The notes under the pieces are model-generated. The model did no database searches. It had not been told where the DNA came from and worked only from the letters and a program-made list of their open reading frames with translations. Below are positions 55,792 to 63,937 of a stretch of DNA of 64,000 nucleotides, piece by piece (within the stretch, counting starts at the first letter, position 1; each line of letters begins with the position of its first letter). Source of the DNA: an uncultured SAR116 cluster alpha proteobacterium (lineage in GTDB: Bacteria; Pseudomonadota; Alphaproteobacteria; Puniceispirillales; Marisalimonadaceae); contig CABYBQ010000001.1 in NCBI GenBank assembly GCA_902517275.1, positions 1-64,000 of the forward strand. Reading direction: 5' to 3'. Both the position numbers and the translations under genes were made by a program.

Positions 55792-56996
55792 AAAATGCTA
55801 AAAATAAATTAATAAAATTGATTAGTTCTATAGATTGTAAAACTAAAGTATTGGTTAATGAATCTACTCAAAGAATTAATTATAATCTAATTAAAAGTTC
55901 AATAAATCTTCCAGAAACACTTAATTCTGCTGTTGATGGTTATGGCATATTACACAAAAGTTTAATAAAAGACCCTAAAACTGAATTTGAAGTAGTGGGT
56001 GTAGCAAAGGCGGGTTTACCCTTCAATAATAAAATTAAAATTAATCAGGCTATTGAAATTTATACTGGATCTATTTTACCCAAAGGTGTTGATACTGTGG
56101 TTATGCAGGAGAATTGTAAAAGAAAAGGTTCAAAAGTTATAATAAAGGGAGATATCAAGGCTCAACAAAATGTAAGGCCTATTGGCGAAAATCTCAAAAA
56201 AGGCGAATTAATTGTTAAGAAAGGTGAAATTTTAAATTCATCCAACATTGGCCAGTTGTCTGCATCAGGCATTAATAAAATTGAGGTATATGATAAAATT
56301 AAAATTTCAATTATATCAACAGGGAATGAATTGATAGACCCTAGATATAGTAAGATTATTAATGGCCAAATTTATGATTCAAATAGACCAATGCTTAAAT
56401 CTTTATTTCAAACAAATAATACTGAAATTATAGATATGGGTATTGTCAAAGATAATAGATCAGATTTAGCATCTAAATATCTAGACTGTCTTTCTAAAAG
56501 TGACGTAGTTATATCAACAGGTGGTGCCTCTGAAGGTATTGAAGATCATACCCAAATTGCATTGAGAGATATTGGAGCTGAAAGTTTAGTTTGGCAATTA
56601 GCCATGAAACCAGGCAAACCAATGGGTATTGGGATGCTTCATAAAAAACTAATATTTTGTCTTCCTGGAAATCCAGTTGCTGCATTTGTATGCTCTAAAT
56701 TATTAATCAACCCTATCATAAATAAACTAGCTGGTGGAATTAACTTAAATCCAGTTTTTTTCAAATTACCGTCGGGGTTTGAACATAAAAAAAAGATAGG
56801 TAGGACAGAATTTCTAAGAGCTAAAATAAATAATAGTTCATCAAAATCAGAAATAATTTTACATGGCAGAAAAGGATCAGGTGTTATTTCATCACTTATT
56901 GGAGCGGATGGTTTAGTTGAAATACCTTATGACAGTTTTGAAGTTAAAAAAGGCAAACTATTAAAATTTTATCCATTTGATCACAGAAGTATATAA
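55767..56996 (+). CDS. moeA: Molybdopterin molybdenumtransferase MoeA
   Basis: A 409-residue MoeA that inserts molybdate into adenylylated molybdopterin. LNSAVDGYGILHKSL near residue 53 contains the conserved DGY, EIYTGSILPKGVDTVVMQE near 98, VISTGGASEGIEDHTQI near 251 (SxGGxSxG type), and MKPGKPMGIGMLHKKLIFCLPGNPVAA near 284 is given in part. These are the classic MoeA segments and length is normal. The ATG at 55767 lies inside an upstream short frame. It lies tail to tail with the fused mobA-mobB gene, showing a molybdenum-cofactor cluster. Confidence 0.95.
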   Translation: MVHKLTKLENAKNKLIKLISSIDCKTKVLVNESTQRINYNLIKSSINLPETLNSAVDGYGILHKSLIKDPKTEFEVVGVAKAGLPFNNKIKINQAIEIYTGSILPKGVDTVVMQENCKRKGSKVIIKGDIKAQQNVRPIGENLKKGELIVKKGEILNSSNIGQLSASGINKIEVYDKIKISIISTGNELIDPRYSKIINGQIYDSNRPMLKSLFQTNNTEIIDMGIVKDNRSDLASKYLDCLSKSDVVISTGGASEGIEDHTQIALRDIGAESLVWQLAMKPGKPMGIGMLHKKLIFCLPGNPVAAFVCSKLLINPIINKLAGGINLNPVFFKLPSGFEHKKKIGRTEFLRAKINNSSSKSEIILHGRKGSGVISSLIGADGLVEIPYDSFEVKKGKLLKFYPFDHRSI

Positions 56997-57014
56997 ATCA
57001 AATAATTTAGAAAA

Positions 57015-58157
57015 TTACTCTAAAGAATATTTATGAATTAAGAAATTTGTTATTGAGTTTATATTATTTAAATCAAGTGAGGGTATTGCAGTGACTTTTG
57101 CATTGTCAGAAGCTATGGCAAATATGTTTTTATCATTCTTAAAAAGGAATGGTTTATTAATAATAGATCTATGAACTTCAAGCTTCGGAATATTTTCATT
57201 TTTATAGCCCTCTACAACAATAATGTCGCATTTATTTATAGGTTCTTTAGAAAACATTTCCACCATTTTGAACAAGCTTTTTTCTTCATTTTGATCATTT
57301 TCTTGAATTAGAGCAAACCTTTCTTTAGATGAAATAATTATGGGTCTTGCTCCAGCTTTTCTTAAGTTGTAAGAGTCTTTTCCTGGTTTATCTATATCAA
57401 ACTTGTGATGAGCATGTTTTAGAGTACCCACATTAATACCTATTTTAGTAAAATTTCTAATTAATTTTGTTGATAAAGTTGTTTTGCCTGATCCAGACCA
57501 ACCTGCAAGTCCAAACAAAGGTGGTAATTTGCCAAGGATTTGTTGTGCAAGTATAAGATCTTGAGGTGAATTTAAATTAGTAAAAGGATCAAATTCTGAA
57601 TTTTGTATGTTATCAAAGTCAACATAAGAAATGTTTAGTTGAGCTGTGAAAATATCTATTTTTCTAACACCTTCATTTAGAGCATTTTGTAATTTGTTAT
57701 TAATATCTGATTTCCATAAAGCAATTACTGGATGATTAAAGCCTCTTGATTTTGCAACCACTAAATCAACCTCTGGAGTTTTATTCTTTGCTTCGACCAT
57801 AGATTGGACTAGATTCTTAGGAAGAAATGGGGTGTCGCATGGTAAAGTCAAAACCCAATCTTGATTTATCTCCTTTGCCCAATTTAATGATGCTAAAATT
57901 CCAGCCAGGGGCCCCAAATGACCTTTGATAGGATCCTTAATTATCTTATAACCAAACTTTTGAAAGTTATCAAAATTCGTATTTATATTTAATGCAATAG
58001 GTGCAACTTTGCCTGATACTTTTTCTAAAACATAAGATAAAAGTGGTCTATCCAAAAGATGGATCAAAGCTTTTTCTTTACCACCCATTCTTCTACCTTT
58101 GCCTCCTGCTAAAATGACACACGGTATTATTTCCTTTAATGTTTCCAAATTATTCAA
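57015..58157 (-). CDS. mobA: Fused MobA-MobB (molybdenum cofactor guanylyltransferase and GTP-binding partner)
   Basis: A 380-residue two-domain protein. The N-terminal half is MobA, with ILAGGKGRRMGGKEKALIHL near residue 17 and LPCDTPFLP near 105, and transfers GMP to molybdopterin. The C-terminal half is MobB, with the P-loop GWSGSGKTTLSTKL near residue 219 and VVEGYKNEN near 320. Such fusions occur in Alphaproteobacteria. The start is not ATG: TTG at 58157 or the in-frame TTG at 58148, for which the upstream AAAGG has better spacing. It makes the guanine dinucleotide cofactor needed by formate dehydrogenase, nitrate reductase or DMSO reductase type enzymes. Confidence 0.94.
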   Translation of the reverse strand: MNNLETLKEIIPCVILAGGKGRRMGGKEKALIHLLDRPLLSYVLEKVSGKVAPIALNINTNFDNFQKFGYKIIKDPIKGHLGPLAGILASLNWAKEINQDWVLTLPCDTPFLPKNLVQSMVEAKNKTPEVDLVVAKSRGFNHPVIALWKSDINNKLQNALNEGVRKIDIFTAQLNISYVDFDNIQNSEFDPFTNLNSPQDLILAQQILGKLPPLFGLAGWSGSGKTTLSTKLIRNFTKIGINVGTLKHAHHKFDIDKPGKDSYNLRKAGARPIIISSKERFALIQENDQNEEKSLFKMVEMFSKEPINKCDIIVVEGYKNENIPKLEVHRSIINKPFLFKNDKNIFAIASDNAKVTAIPSLDLNNINSITNFLIHKYSLE

Positions 58158-58160
58158 CCT

Positions 58161-58265
58161 TTAGTTGATTAAAAACCTTTGTGCAGACATTACATCTTCA
58201 TTTGCAACTGCCTTGATGTCAGTATCAAAAATCACTTCATTATAACTATTTGCTATCCATTCGAT
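58161..58265 (-). pseudogene. Possible C-terminal remnant of a gene upstream of mobA-mobB
   Basis: Minus-strand codons 58265 to 58161 read without interruption as a 34-residue polypeptide beginning IEWIANSYNEVIF and containing KAVANEDVMSAQRFL before a TAA. Amino-acid use looks like coding sequence, but there is no ATG upstream and the frame is closed by a TAA directly before it. It could be the tail of a deleted gene, or start at an internal GTG (IF follows). I do not recognise the family. Confidence 0.3.
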
Positions 58266-58407
58266 TTAAAAGCCGAAAATTCATAAAATAAATTTTAAAA
58301 CTACTCAATTTTTACAAAATCTTAGATAAAATAACTTATCCTACAACTTTAGTATTTATTAACCTTACAGTTATTTATTTGATAATGTAAAATTTACTTC
58401 TGATATT

Positions 58408-58806
58408 TCATCGTTTACTTTTAACTTTTTTTTGATACGCCCAACTAATAAATTCTTTAGATTCAATTGATAAATGCTTACATAAATCAAAATATCTTTT
58501 TAATAGATCTTTACCAAAAGAAGAAACTTTTGTTCCCTTATTACCCATTTTTTTTTCTAAAATCGGAGTATGAAAAGCATCTTCAATAGTCTTAAGAAGT
58601 AAGTTTGCTCTTCTTATGCTCATTCCCATAACCTTTGCAGCAGATCTAACGGAACCTTTTTTAGCAACGAGCTTCAGCAGCTCCATTTTACCTGGTCCTA
58701 TCATATGGCCTTCAAGATAAACTTTGACCTTTACACCATTTCCAATAATTGAATTTTGTCCCAATGAGGAAAGATTACTAGTTGTTAATCGACTTTTCAT
58801 TAACAA
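58408..58806 (-). CDS. ModE-like winged helix regulator (N-terminal DNA-binding domain only)
   Basis: A 132-residue DNA-binding protein. MIGPGKMELLKLVAKKGSVRSAAKVMGMS near residue 35 (quoted in part) and the following RRANLLLKTIEDAF helix give the winged helix-turn-helix of ModE N-terminal domains, with the G-x-xxLLxxI--GSxxxAAxxxxxSxRxA pattern. It lacks the C-terminal molybdate-binding TOBE domains, so molybdate cannot be sensed in the usual way. It lies next to the molybdenum-cofactor genes and probably regulates molybdenum-related genes. Similar one-domain regulators occur in other Alphaproteobacteria. Confidence 0.8.
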   Translation of the reverse strand: MLMKSRLTTSNLSSLGQNSIIGNGVKVKVYLEGHMIGPGKMELLKLVAKKGSVRSAAKVMGMSIRRANLLLKTIEDAFHTPILEKKMGNKGTKVSSFGKDLLKRYFDLCKHLSIESKEFISWAYQKKVKSKR

Positions 58807-58893
58807 ATGATAGAATGAAATAATAAAATAAACTAAATATTTTTTATATTATCTATTTAAAAACAAATTGCTAAAAGTTAATAGGTTATCAAA

Positions 58894-58998
58894 ATGTTTA
58901 AAGAAATTGGTAAGGGGTTGTTAGGTGTTGCAATAATACTTACTCTATTTTTTTTCTTTTTAGGGGCCAAAACATTTATTTTTACTTCTTTAGTTTAA
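58894..58998 (+). CDS. 34-residue single-helix membrane peptide
   Basis: An open frame from ATG at 58894 to TAA at 58996-58998 encodes a peptide starting MFKEIGKGLLGVA with a hydrophobic helix (roughly residues 9-30, including ILTLFFFFLG) and ending in FTSLV. A TAGG-type ribosome-binding site lies about nine bases upstream. The stop codon forms part of the TAAGG ribosome-binding site of the next gene, whose ATG is 8 bases further on, so translation looks coupled. The basic N-terminus followed by one helix suggests an inner-membrane location. I do not recognise a family. It is the first gene of the sugar-acid unit. Confidence 0.55.
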   Translation: MFKEIGKGLLGVAIILTLFFFFLGAKTFIFTSLV

Positions 58999-59006
58999 GG
59001 TTTTAA

Positions 59007-60233
59007 ATGAAAATTACTGGAATAGAAACAATACAAAATACTAAATATTCTAATCTTGTTTGGATTAAACTTTATACTGATGAGGGTTTGACGGGCTTAG
59101 GAGAAACATTTAGGAACCCTCAAGCTATAATATCTTATTTGCATGAAACATGTGCGCCCTATCTAATTGGCAGGGACCCCCTTAGAATAAATGAACATTC
59201 AGATAACCTAATTAACTGGACAGCTAACAGATATATTGGATACCCAACAAGATCAGTTGAATATAGAGGAAATTCTGCGGTTGATATAGCACTTTGGGAT
59301 TTAAAGTCTAAAGCTAGTAATTTGAGTTTAGTAGACATGTTAGGAGGTCTAAGTCGAGATTACATACCAATATATAATACATGTGCTGCTGATGGGTATA
59401 ACTGGAATGCAAATTCGCGATCTCGGTCAGTAGGATCAACTGTTGTAAAAAAAGAAAAAAATAATTATGACGATTTAGAAATGCAAGCTCAAAACCCAGG
59501 GGAATTAGCACAGAGTCTCTTGGATGAGGGTGTTTCAGCAATGAAAATTTGGCCATTTGATGAATTTGCATTTCCAACGAAAGGTCAAATGATATCCTTG
59601 GAAAATTTAAAGGAAGGTATAAATAGAATTGAAAAAATACGTAAAGCTGTTGGAAATAAGATTGATATAATGCTTGAATATCATTCATTATGGCAATTAG
59701 CGCCAGCTTTAAAAATAGCCCGTCAAGTAGATGAATTTGATGTTTTTTGGCACGAAGACCCTATAAACATGGCTCACTTAAAAGATCTTGCTGAGTTTAG
59801 AAAAAATATCATAGCTCCTGTTGCAGGTAGTGAAGCCTTAGGGACAGCTTTATGGTATCGTGATGCTCTAGCTTTAGACGCTATAGATTACATGCATTAT
59901 GACTTAGGTTGGATTGGGGGAATTTCAGAAGCTATAAAAATATCTGGTATAGCTCACGCCAATAACAGAATGATGTGTCCCCATGATTGTACTGGGCCGA
60001 TTGTCTGGATTGCTAATCTTCATATAAGTCTTGCATTTTCAAGCTCAATGATTTTAGAAAGTGTAAGGTCCTATTATAATGGCTTTTATAAAAAGTTAGT
60101 AAATAACCTTCCAAAGATTGAAAAAGGGTTTGCATTCCCTATGGATGGAATTGGCTTAGGCACAGAATTGCAGGACTCCCTTCTAAAATCACCAAATACG
60201 ATTATTAGAAAAACTTCAAAAAATGATTTATGA
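59007..60233 (+). CDS. Enolase-superfamily sugar acid dehydratase (mandelate racemase/MLE family)
   Basis: A 408-residue enolase-superfamily enzyme, most likely a sugar acid dehydratase. Magnesium ligands appear to be Glu224 (LEYHS), Glu250 (HEDP) and Glu276 (GSEAL), and the catalytic dyad is Asp299 (YDLGWIGG) and His326 (PHDCTGP), with the 27-residue spacing seen in mandelate racemase. The second-strand motif is K180-I-W182 in place of the usual KxK, which is a notable change. It would dehydrate an acid sugar to a 2-keto-3-deoxy acid. The start has a TAAGG ribosome-binding site overlapping the stop of the membrane peptide, and the 3' end overlaps the epimerase gene by four bases. Confidence 0.85.
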   Translation: MKITGIETIQNTKYSNLVWIKLYTDEGLTGLGETFRNPQAIISYLHETCAPYLIGRDPLRINEHSDNLINWTANRYIGYPTRSVEYRGNSAVDIALWDLKSKASNLSLVDMLGGLSRDYIPIYNTCAADGYNWNANSRSRSVGSTVVKKEKNNYDDLEMQAQNPGELAQSLLDEGVSAMKIWPFDEFAFPTKGQMISLENLKEGINRIEKIRKAVGNKIDIMLEYHSLWQLAPALKIARQVDEFDVFWHEDPINMAHLKDLAEFRKNIIAPVAGSEALGTALWYRDALALDAIDYMHYDLGWIGGISEAIKISGIAHANNRMMCPHDCTGPIVWIANLHISLAFSSSMILESVRSYYNGFYKKLVNNLPKIEKGFAFPMDGIGLGTELQDSLLKSPNTIIRKTSKNDL

Positions 60234-61114
60234 AAATTTTAAAAGTAATTACCCTACAAAATAAGAAAATTAAATTAGATCTTTTACCTGAAATTGGTGG
60301 AAGAATTAGTAGTTTAATTTTTGACGATTTTCATGTTTTACGTCCAATACCTCTCCATGATCTAAAGTCTATTCATTTGTTTAAAGGTGGCAGTTTTCCA
60401 TTAGCTCCATTTTCTAATAGAATTAAAAATGCAAAATTTATATTTAATGGATTAGAATATAACTTGAATCAAAATGCTTTTCCTCATGCAATTCATGGTC
60501 ATGGATACTTAAGTGAATGGAGTATTGTAGAACAATCAAATGCTTCTGTTATTTTAATTTATCGACATGAAGCAGACAAATTCGGTTGGCCTTGGTCATA
60601 TCAAATAACTCAATCAATTTATTTGACTGCGATCTCATGCAAAATTGAATTAAAACTCCTGAATAATTCAAAAAACATCATGCCTTTTGGATTTGGGATA
60701 CACCCATTTTTTAATTTTAATGATGAGATTAAATTAAGCTTCAATGCTTCAAGAGAATGGGAAGGGCAACCAGAAGATTTTCCAACCAAAACCAAGCCTA
60801 TAGAAAATAATTTTAATTTTAGAAATGGAAAAGCATTGTGGAATGATGAAAAAACGGTGTGTTATGAAAATTTTAGTGGAAAGGTTCAAATTATTTGGCC
60901 CAATAAAAAGAAAAAAATTACAATGAAAGTGGATAAAATTTTCAACCATTTAATTGTCCATGTTCCAAAAGCAGAGGAATATTTTTGCATTGAGCCAGTA
61001 AGTCATCCAACTGACGGCTTTAACTTAATGCAAGGAAAAAAAGAAAATATAGATTGCAAGTTTCTGGGACCAAATGAATACACAAGCGGTTTGATAGAGT
61101 TAGATTTAGAATAA
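60230..61114 (+). CDS. Aldose 1-epimerase family protein
   Basis: A 294-residue aldose 1-epimerase-like protein. AIHGHGYLSEW near residue 87 has a catalytic His, FGFGIHPFFNF near 155 the second His, and the C-terminal FCIEPVSHPTDG the conserved Glu. Members interconvert sugar anomers or act on related hexose derivatives. The GHPFFxF and EPVSHPTDGFN segments mark a subgroup often found in sugar-acid loci. The gene overlaps the dehydratase by four bases and runs toward the SMP-30 gene, the ends being 5 bases apart. Epimerase, lactonase and dehydratase would form successive steps of one route. Confidence 0.87.
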   Translation: MKILKVITLQNKKIKLDLLPEIGGRISSLIFDDFHVLRPIPLHDLKSIHLFKGGSFPLAPFSNRIKNAKFIFNGLEYNLNQNAFPHAIHGHGYLSEWSIVEQSNASVILIYRHEADKFGWPWSYQITQSIYLTAISCKIELKLLNNSKNIMPFGFGIHPFFNFNDEIKLSFNASREWEGQPEDFPTKTKPIENNFNFRNGKALWNDEKTVCYENFSGKVQIIWPNKKKKITMKVDKIFNHLIVHVPKAEEYFCIEPVSHPTDGFNLMQGKKENIDCKFLGPNEYTSGLIELDLE

Positions 61115-61119
61115 TAGTT

Positions 61120-62016
61120 TTATCCAAAAAAGGGAAATTGCATTCCTTTAACTCCAGGAACTTTCAAAGCAAATATTCCTCCTGCTAAAGGTTGTTTTTC
61201 TTCTGTTCCTCTAGTTATATCTTTTCCAATAGATGTGACATAAATAATATCTAGATCTTTCCCTCCAAAGGCAATTTTAGTAGGTTTCTCTACTGGCATT
61301 TTTATAATCATATCAATGTTGCCCTTTGGTGTAAGTCTTACTATTTCCCAACCAGAAACTCCAGCCATCCAATAACAACCGTCTGTGTCAACACAACCGC
61401 CATCTGGTCTACCTGCAGTATCCTTAGTATCAAAAAAAATACGTTTGTTAGACCAAATACCTTCATCTAAATCATAATCATATGCCCATATAGTTCTGAT
61501 CCAAGGAGCACTATCAGATATGTAAGCTGTTCTACCTTCAGGTGAAAAAGCTAAGCCATTAATAGTATGAAAACCTGCCATAGTTTTTTTTGCTCTACCA
61601 GACTTATCAAGGCAATAAAGACTACCTTTAGGTTCAGCATTTATATTTGAACCATTAATCGCCATTGTTCCGGCGTAGAACCTACCCTTTAAGTCAACGG
61701 TTCCATCATTAAATCTATTATCTAAAATATTATTCTCTGGATTATTTATGAATTTCATACCTTTATCATTTTGGTTTAATTCAAAAAAACCACTAGTAAG
61801 AGCTAATATAATATTAAGGTTCTTTTTAATTGCAAAACATCCAATTGGTTTACCAACATTTATAGTTTTATTTTTACCATTTATGGGATTGAACTTGTTT
61901 AGTTGGCAGTTATTTATATCAACCCAGTAAAGATTTTGATCTGCAGTTGACCAAATAGGACCTTCTCCTAAATTTGCTTTTATATCTAACACGCAATCTA
62001 CGTGAATGTTGTTCAA
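61120..62016 (-). CDS. SMP-30/gluconolactonase family lactonase
   Basis: A 298-residue SMP-30/LRE beta-propeller. The metal-binding Glu is in LGEGPIWS near residue 17, an Asn in NRFNDGTVDLKGRFYAGTM near 103, the NGLAFSPEGRTAYISDS segment is near 148, and the Asp in RPDGGCVDTDGCYW near 204. It hydrolyses aldonolactones to the sugar acids. The start is TTG at 62014-62016, supported by GGAG eight bases upstream, which is well placed. It lies 39 bases downstream of the TRAP large permease in the same orientation, so it is probably the last gene of the transporter operon. Confidence 0.9.
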   Translation of the reverse strand: MNNIHVDCVLDIKANLGEGPIWSTADQNLYWVDINNCQLNKFNPINGKNKTINVGKPIGCFAIKKNLNIILALTSGFFELNQNDKGMKFINNPENNILDNRFNDGTVDLKGRFYAGTMAINGSNINAEPKGSLYCLDKSGRAKKTMAGFHTINGLAFSPEGRTAYISDSAPWIRTIWAYDYDLDEGIWSNKRIFFDTKDTAGRPDGGCVDTDGCYWMAGVSGWEIVRLTPKGNIDMIIKMPVEKPTKIAFGGKDLDIIYVTSIGKDITRGTEEKQPLAGGIFALKVPGVKGMQFPFFG

Positions 62017-62055
62017 TTTATTTTCTCCAAAATTACAAAAATTTAAATAAGATAA

Positions 62056-63336
62056 CTATTTTATTAAATTTGGTAAAGTTAAGGATATAGCAGGTATAAA
62101 AGTAGTAAGCATAAGTGCAATAAAGATTGCAAAATAAAATGGCCAAATTGTTTTTACAACTCGTTCAATTGGTACTTTACCAATTGCACAGCCGACAAAA
62201 AGACAGGCACCTACTGGAGGTGTACATAAACCAAGTCCTAAGTTCATCATCAATACCATACCAAATTGAAGGGGATCCATCCCTAAAGATACAGCTAATG
62301 GTAAAAAAATTGGCGTGCAAATTAGGATCAATGCGGCCATATCCATAATCATTCCCAAGACTAATAACATTATGTTTATCATCAATAAAATAACAATAGG
62401 ATTACTTGATATACCATTCATAAAGGTTATCATTTGGGATGGAACTTGATAAAAAGTTAACATGTAACCAAAAGCAGATGCACTAGCAACTAGTATCATA
62501 ACCATAGATGTAGTCTTAACAGAATTAATCACAGCAATTTTAAAATTTTCCCAAGTTAAAGCCCTATAAACAAAAACTGTAACTAGGAAAGCATAAAGAG
62601 TCCCAAATGCACCTGATTCTGTTACTGTAAAAATACCTGATAATACTCCCCCCACTATTATAACTGCAGTAAACAGTCCTGGTAGTGCAGTTACAAAATG
62701 TAAAAATAGAGCATAGTATCCCGGAAAAACTTCTGATTTGTAACCTCTTTGAACAGCCACCAAGTAAGCAACTAAAGCTAAACAAACACACATGACAACG
62801 CCTGGTATTATCCCAGATAAAAAGAGTTGAGTGATTGACACCCCACCGCCAGTCGCAACAGCAAATAAAATCATATTGTGGCTAGGCGGTATCATGATGC
62901 CTGCAATAGAAGATGTGACAGTTACATTTACCGCGTAGTCTTCGTCATATCCTTTTTCCTTCATCACTGGAATTAATATTGAACCAAGAGCTGAAACGTC
63001 GGCAACTGCTGATCCTGAAATTCCTCCAAAAAGCATAGATGCAAAAACGTTTACGACACCAAGACCTCCTCTTACAGCACCAACTGCAGAGGAGGCTAAT
63101 CTAACTAACCTTACTGCTATACCTCCATGGAACATTAATTCTCCTGCAAAAATAAAAAAAGGAATGGCAAGTAAAGAAAAAACATTTATTCCAGAAATAA
63201 TTCTTTGAAAAGCAATAATTAAGGGTAATCCTTCGAAGTAGAAAACTGACACTGCTCCAATGCCGAGAGCAAAGGCTACAGGAACTCCGATAACTACTCC
63301 AAAAGCAAAAATTCCCATCATTATTAATAAGCCCAT
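62056..63336 (-). CDS. dctM: TRAP transporter large permease (DctM)
   Basis: A 426-residue TRAP large membrane subunit with about twelve helices. IGVPVAFALGIGAV near residue 16, LLAIPFFIFAGELMFHGGIAVRLV near 56 and LGSILIPVMKEKGYDEDYA near 116 are partly quoted; IMIPPSHNMILFAV near 150 and a GLGLCTPPVGACLFVGCAI stretch near 369 are conserved features of DctM. It carries the organic anion across the inner membrane driven by a sodium or proton gradient. GAGG upstream of the ATG is a good ribosome-binding site, and dctQ ends 10 bases before. The substrate is inferred to be a sugar acid or lactone from neighbouring genes. Confidence 0.96.
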   Translation of the reverse strand: MGLLIMMGIFAFGVVIGVPVAFALGIGAVSVFYFEGLPLIIAFQRIISGINVFSLLAIPFFIFAGELMFHGGIAVRLVRLASSAVGAVRGGLGVVNVFASMLFGGISGSAVADVSALGSILIPVMKEKGYDEDYAVNVTVTSSIAGIMIPPSHNMILFAVATGGGVSITQLFLSGIIPGVVMCVCLALVAYLVAVQRGYKSEVFPGYYALFLHFVTALPGLFTAVIIVGGVLSGIFTVTESGAFGTLYAFLVTVFVYRALTWENFKIAVINSVKTTSMVMILVASASAFGYMLTFYQVPSQMITFMNGISSNPIVILLMINIMLLVLGMIMDMAALILICTPIFLPLAVSLGMDPLQFGMVLMMNLGLGLCTPPVGACLFVGCAIGKVPIERVVKTIWPFYFAIFIALMLTTFIPAISLTLPNLIK

Positions 63337-63346
63337 ATTTTCTACC

Positions 63347-63769
63347 TCATTTAGGCTTGATATTCTTAGTAATGGTACCTTTATAATTTAACAAATGACC
63401 AATCGAAAAAAGTAAAATTAATCCTCCACAAATCATAATAGGGACTGCTCTTAGTCCCTCAGGAATATGAATTAAAGGAATTTGTGTGCTCCATTTGAAA
63501 ACAACTAATTTATAACTATATACCATCATAACATAACCAAATATCATGAGCATAAAATGAGTTGTTAAGTCAAAAATAATTTTTAATACAATAGGCATTC
63601 TGTCTCTAAAGTAGGATACTCCTAAATGTGTTCTTTTGTGAATTCCTATAGCTGCACCTAAAAAACCAATTAGGACTACAAGCAAAAGAGAAACTTGTTC
63701 TACCCATGTTGGTGTAGAGTTTAAAACATATCTGCCATAAACCAACCAGCTGAAAATTACTGTCATCAC
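63347..63769 (-). CDS. dctQ: TRAP transporter small permease (DctQ), start uncertain
   Basis: A TRAP small membrane subunit. From the GTG at 63769 it has 140 residues with three helices, including YVLNSTPTWVEQVSLLLVVLIGFLGAAIGI near the start (quoted in part) and the typical RTHLGVSYFRDRMP loop. The frame remains open and protein-like upstream, reading LLEKIAYVCNIVTGFALIV, which is exactly the first helix expected in DctQ. No ATG lies there. A GGAG at 63873-63876 stands before an ATT at 63868 and an ATC at 63865, so a rare start is possible. Position downstream of dctP and upstream of dctM fits. The dctM start follows after 10 bases. Confidence 0.85.
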   Translation of the reverse strand: MMTVIFSWLVYGRYVLNSTPTWVEQVSLLLVVLIGFLGAAIGIHKRTHLGVSYFRDRMPIVLKIIFDLTTHFMLMIFGYVMMVYSYKLVVFKWSTQIPLIHIPEGLRAVPIMICGGLILLFSIGHLLNYKGTITKNIKPK

Positions 63770-63900
63770 AATCAGAGCAAATCCAGTTACAATATTACAA
63801 ACGTAAGCAATTTTTTCTAGTAGGGTATTATAAATTTCTAATAATTTAAGAGATTTTTTATTGATAATTAATCTCCATGTAAATATTTGTCAAATTTGTT

Positions 63901-63925
63901 ATTGGCCATATTAAATATGGCCAAT
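63901..63925. promoter_or_regulatory. Perfect inverted repeat between dctP and dctQ
   Basis: ATTGGCCATATT at 63901-63912 and AATATGGCCAAT at 63914-63925 are exact inverted copies around one central base. In the minus-strand transcript it would form a strong hairpin after the dctP stop. It lacks a T-run, so it looks like an RNA-stabilising or partial termination element that lowers dctQM relative to dctP, although a protein-binding palindrome is not excluded. Confidence 0.65.
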
Positions 63926-63937
63926 AAAATTAAAGTT

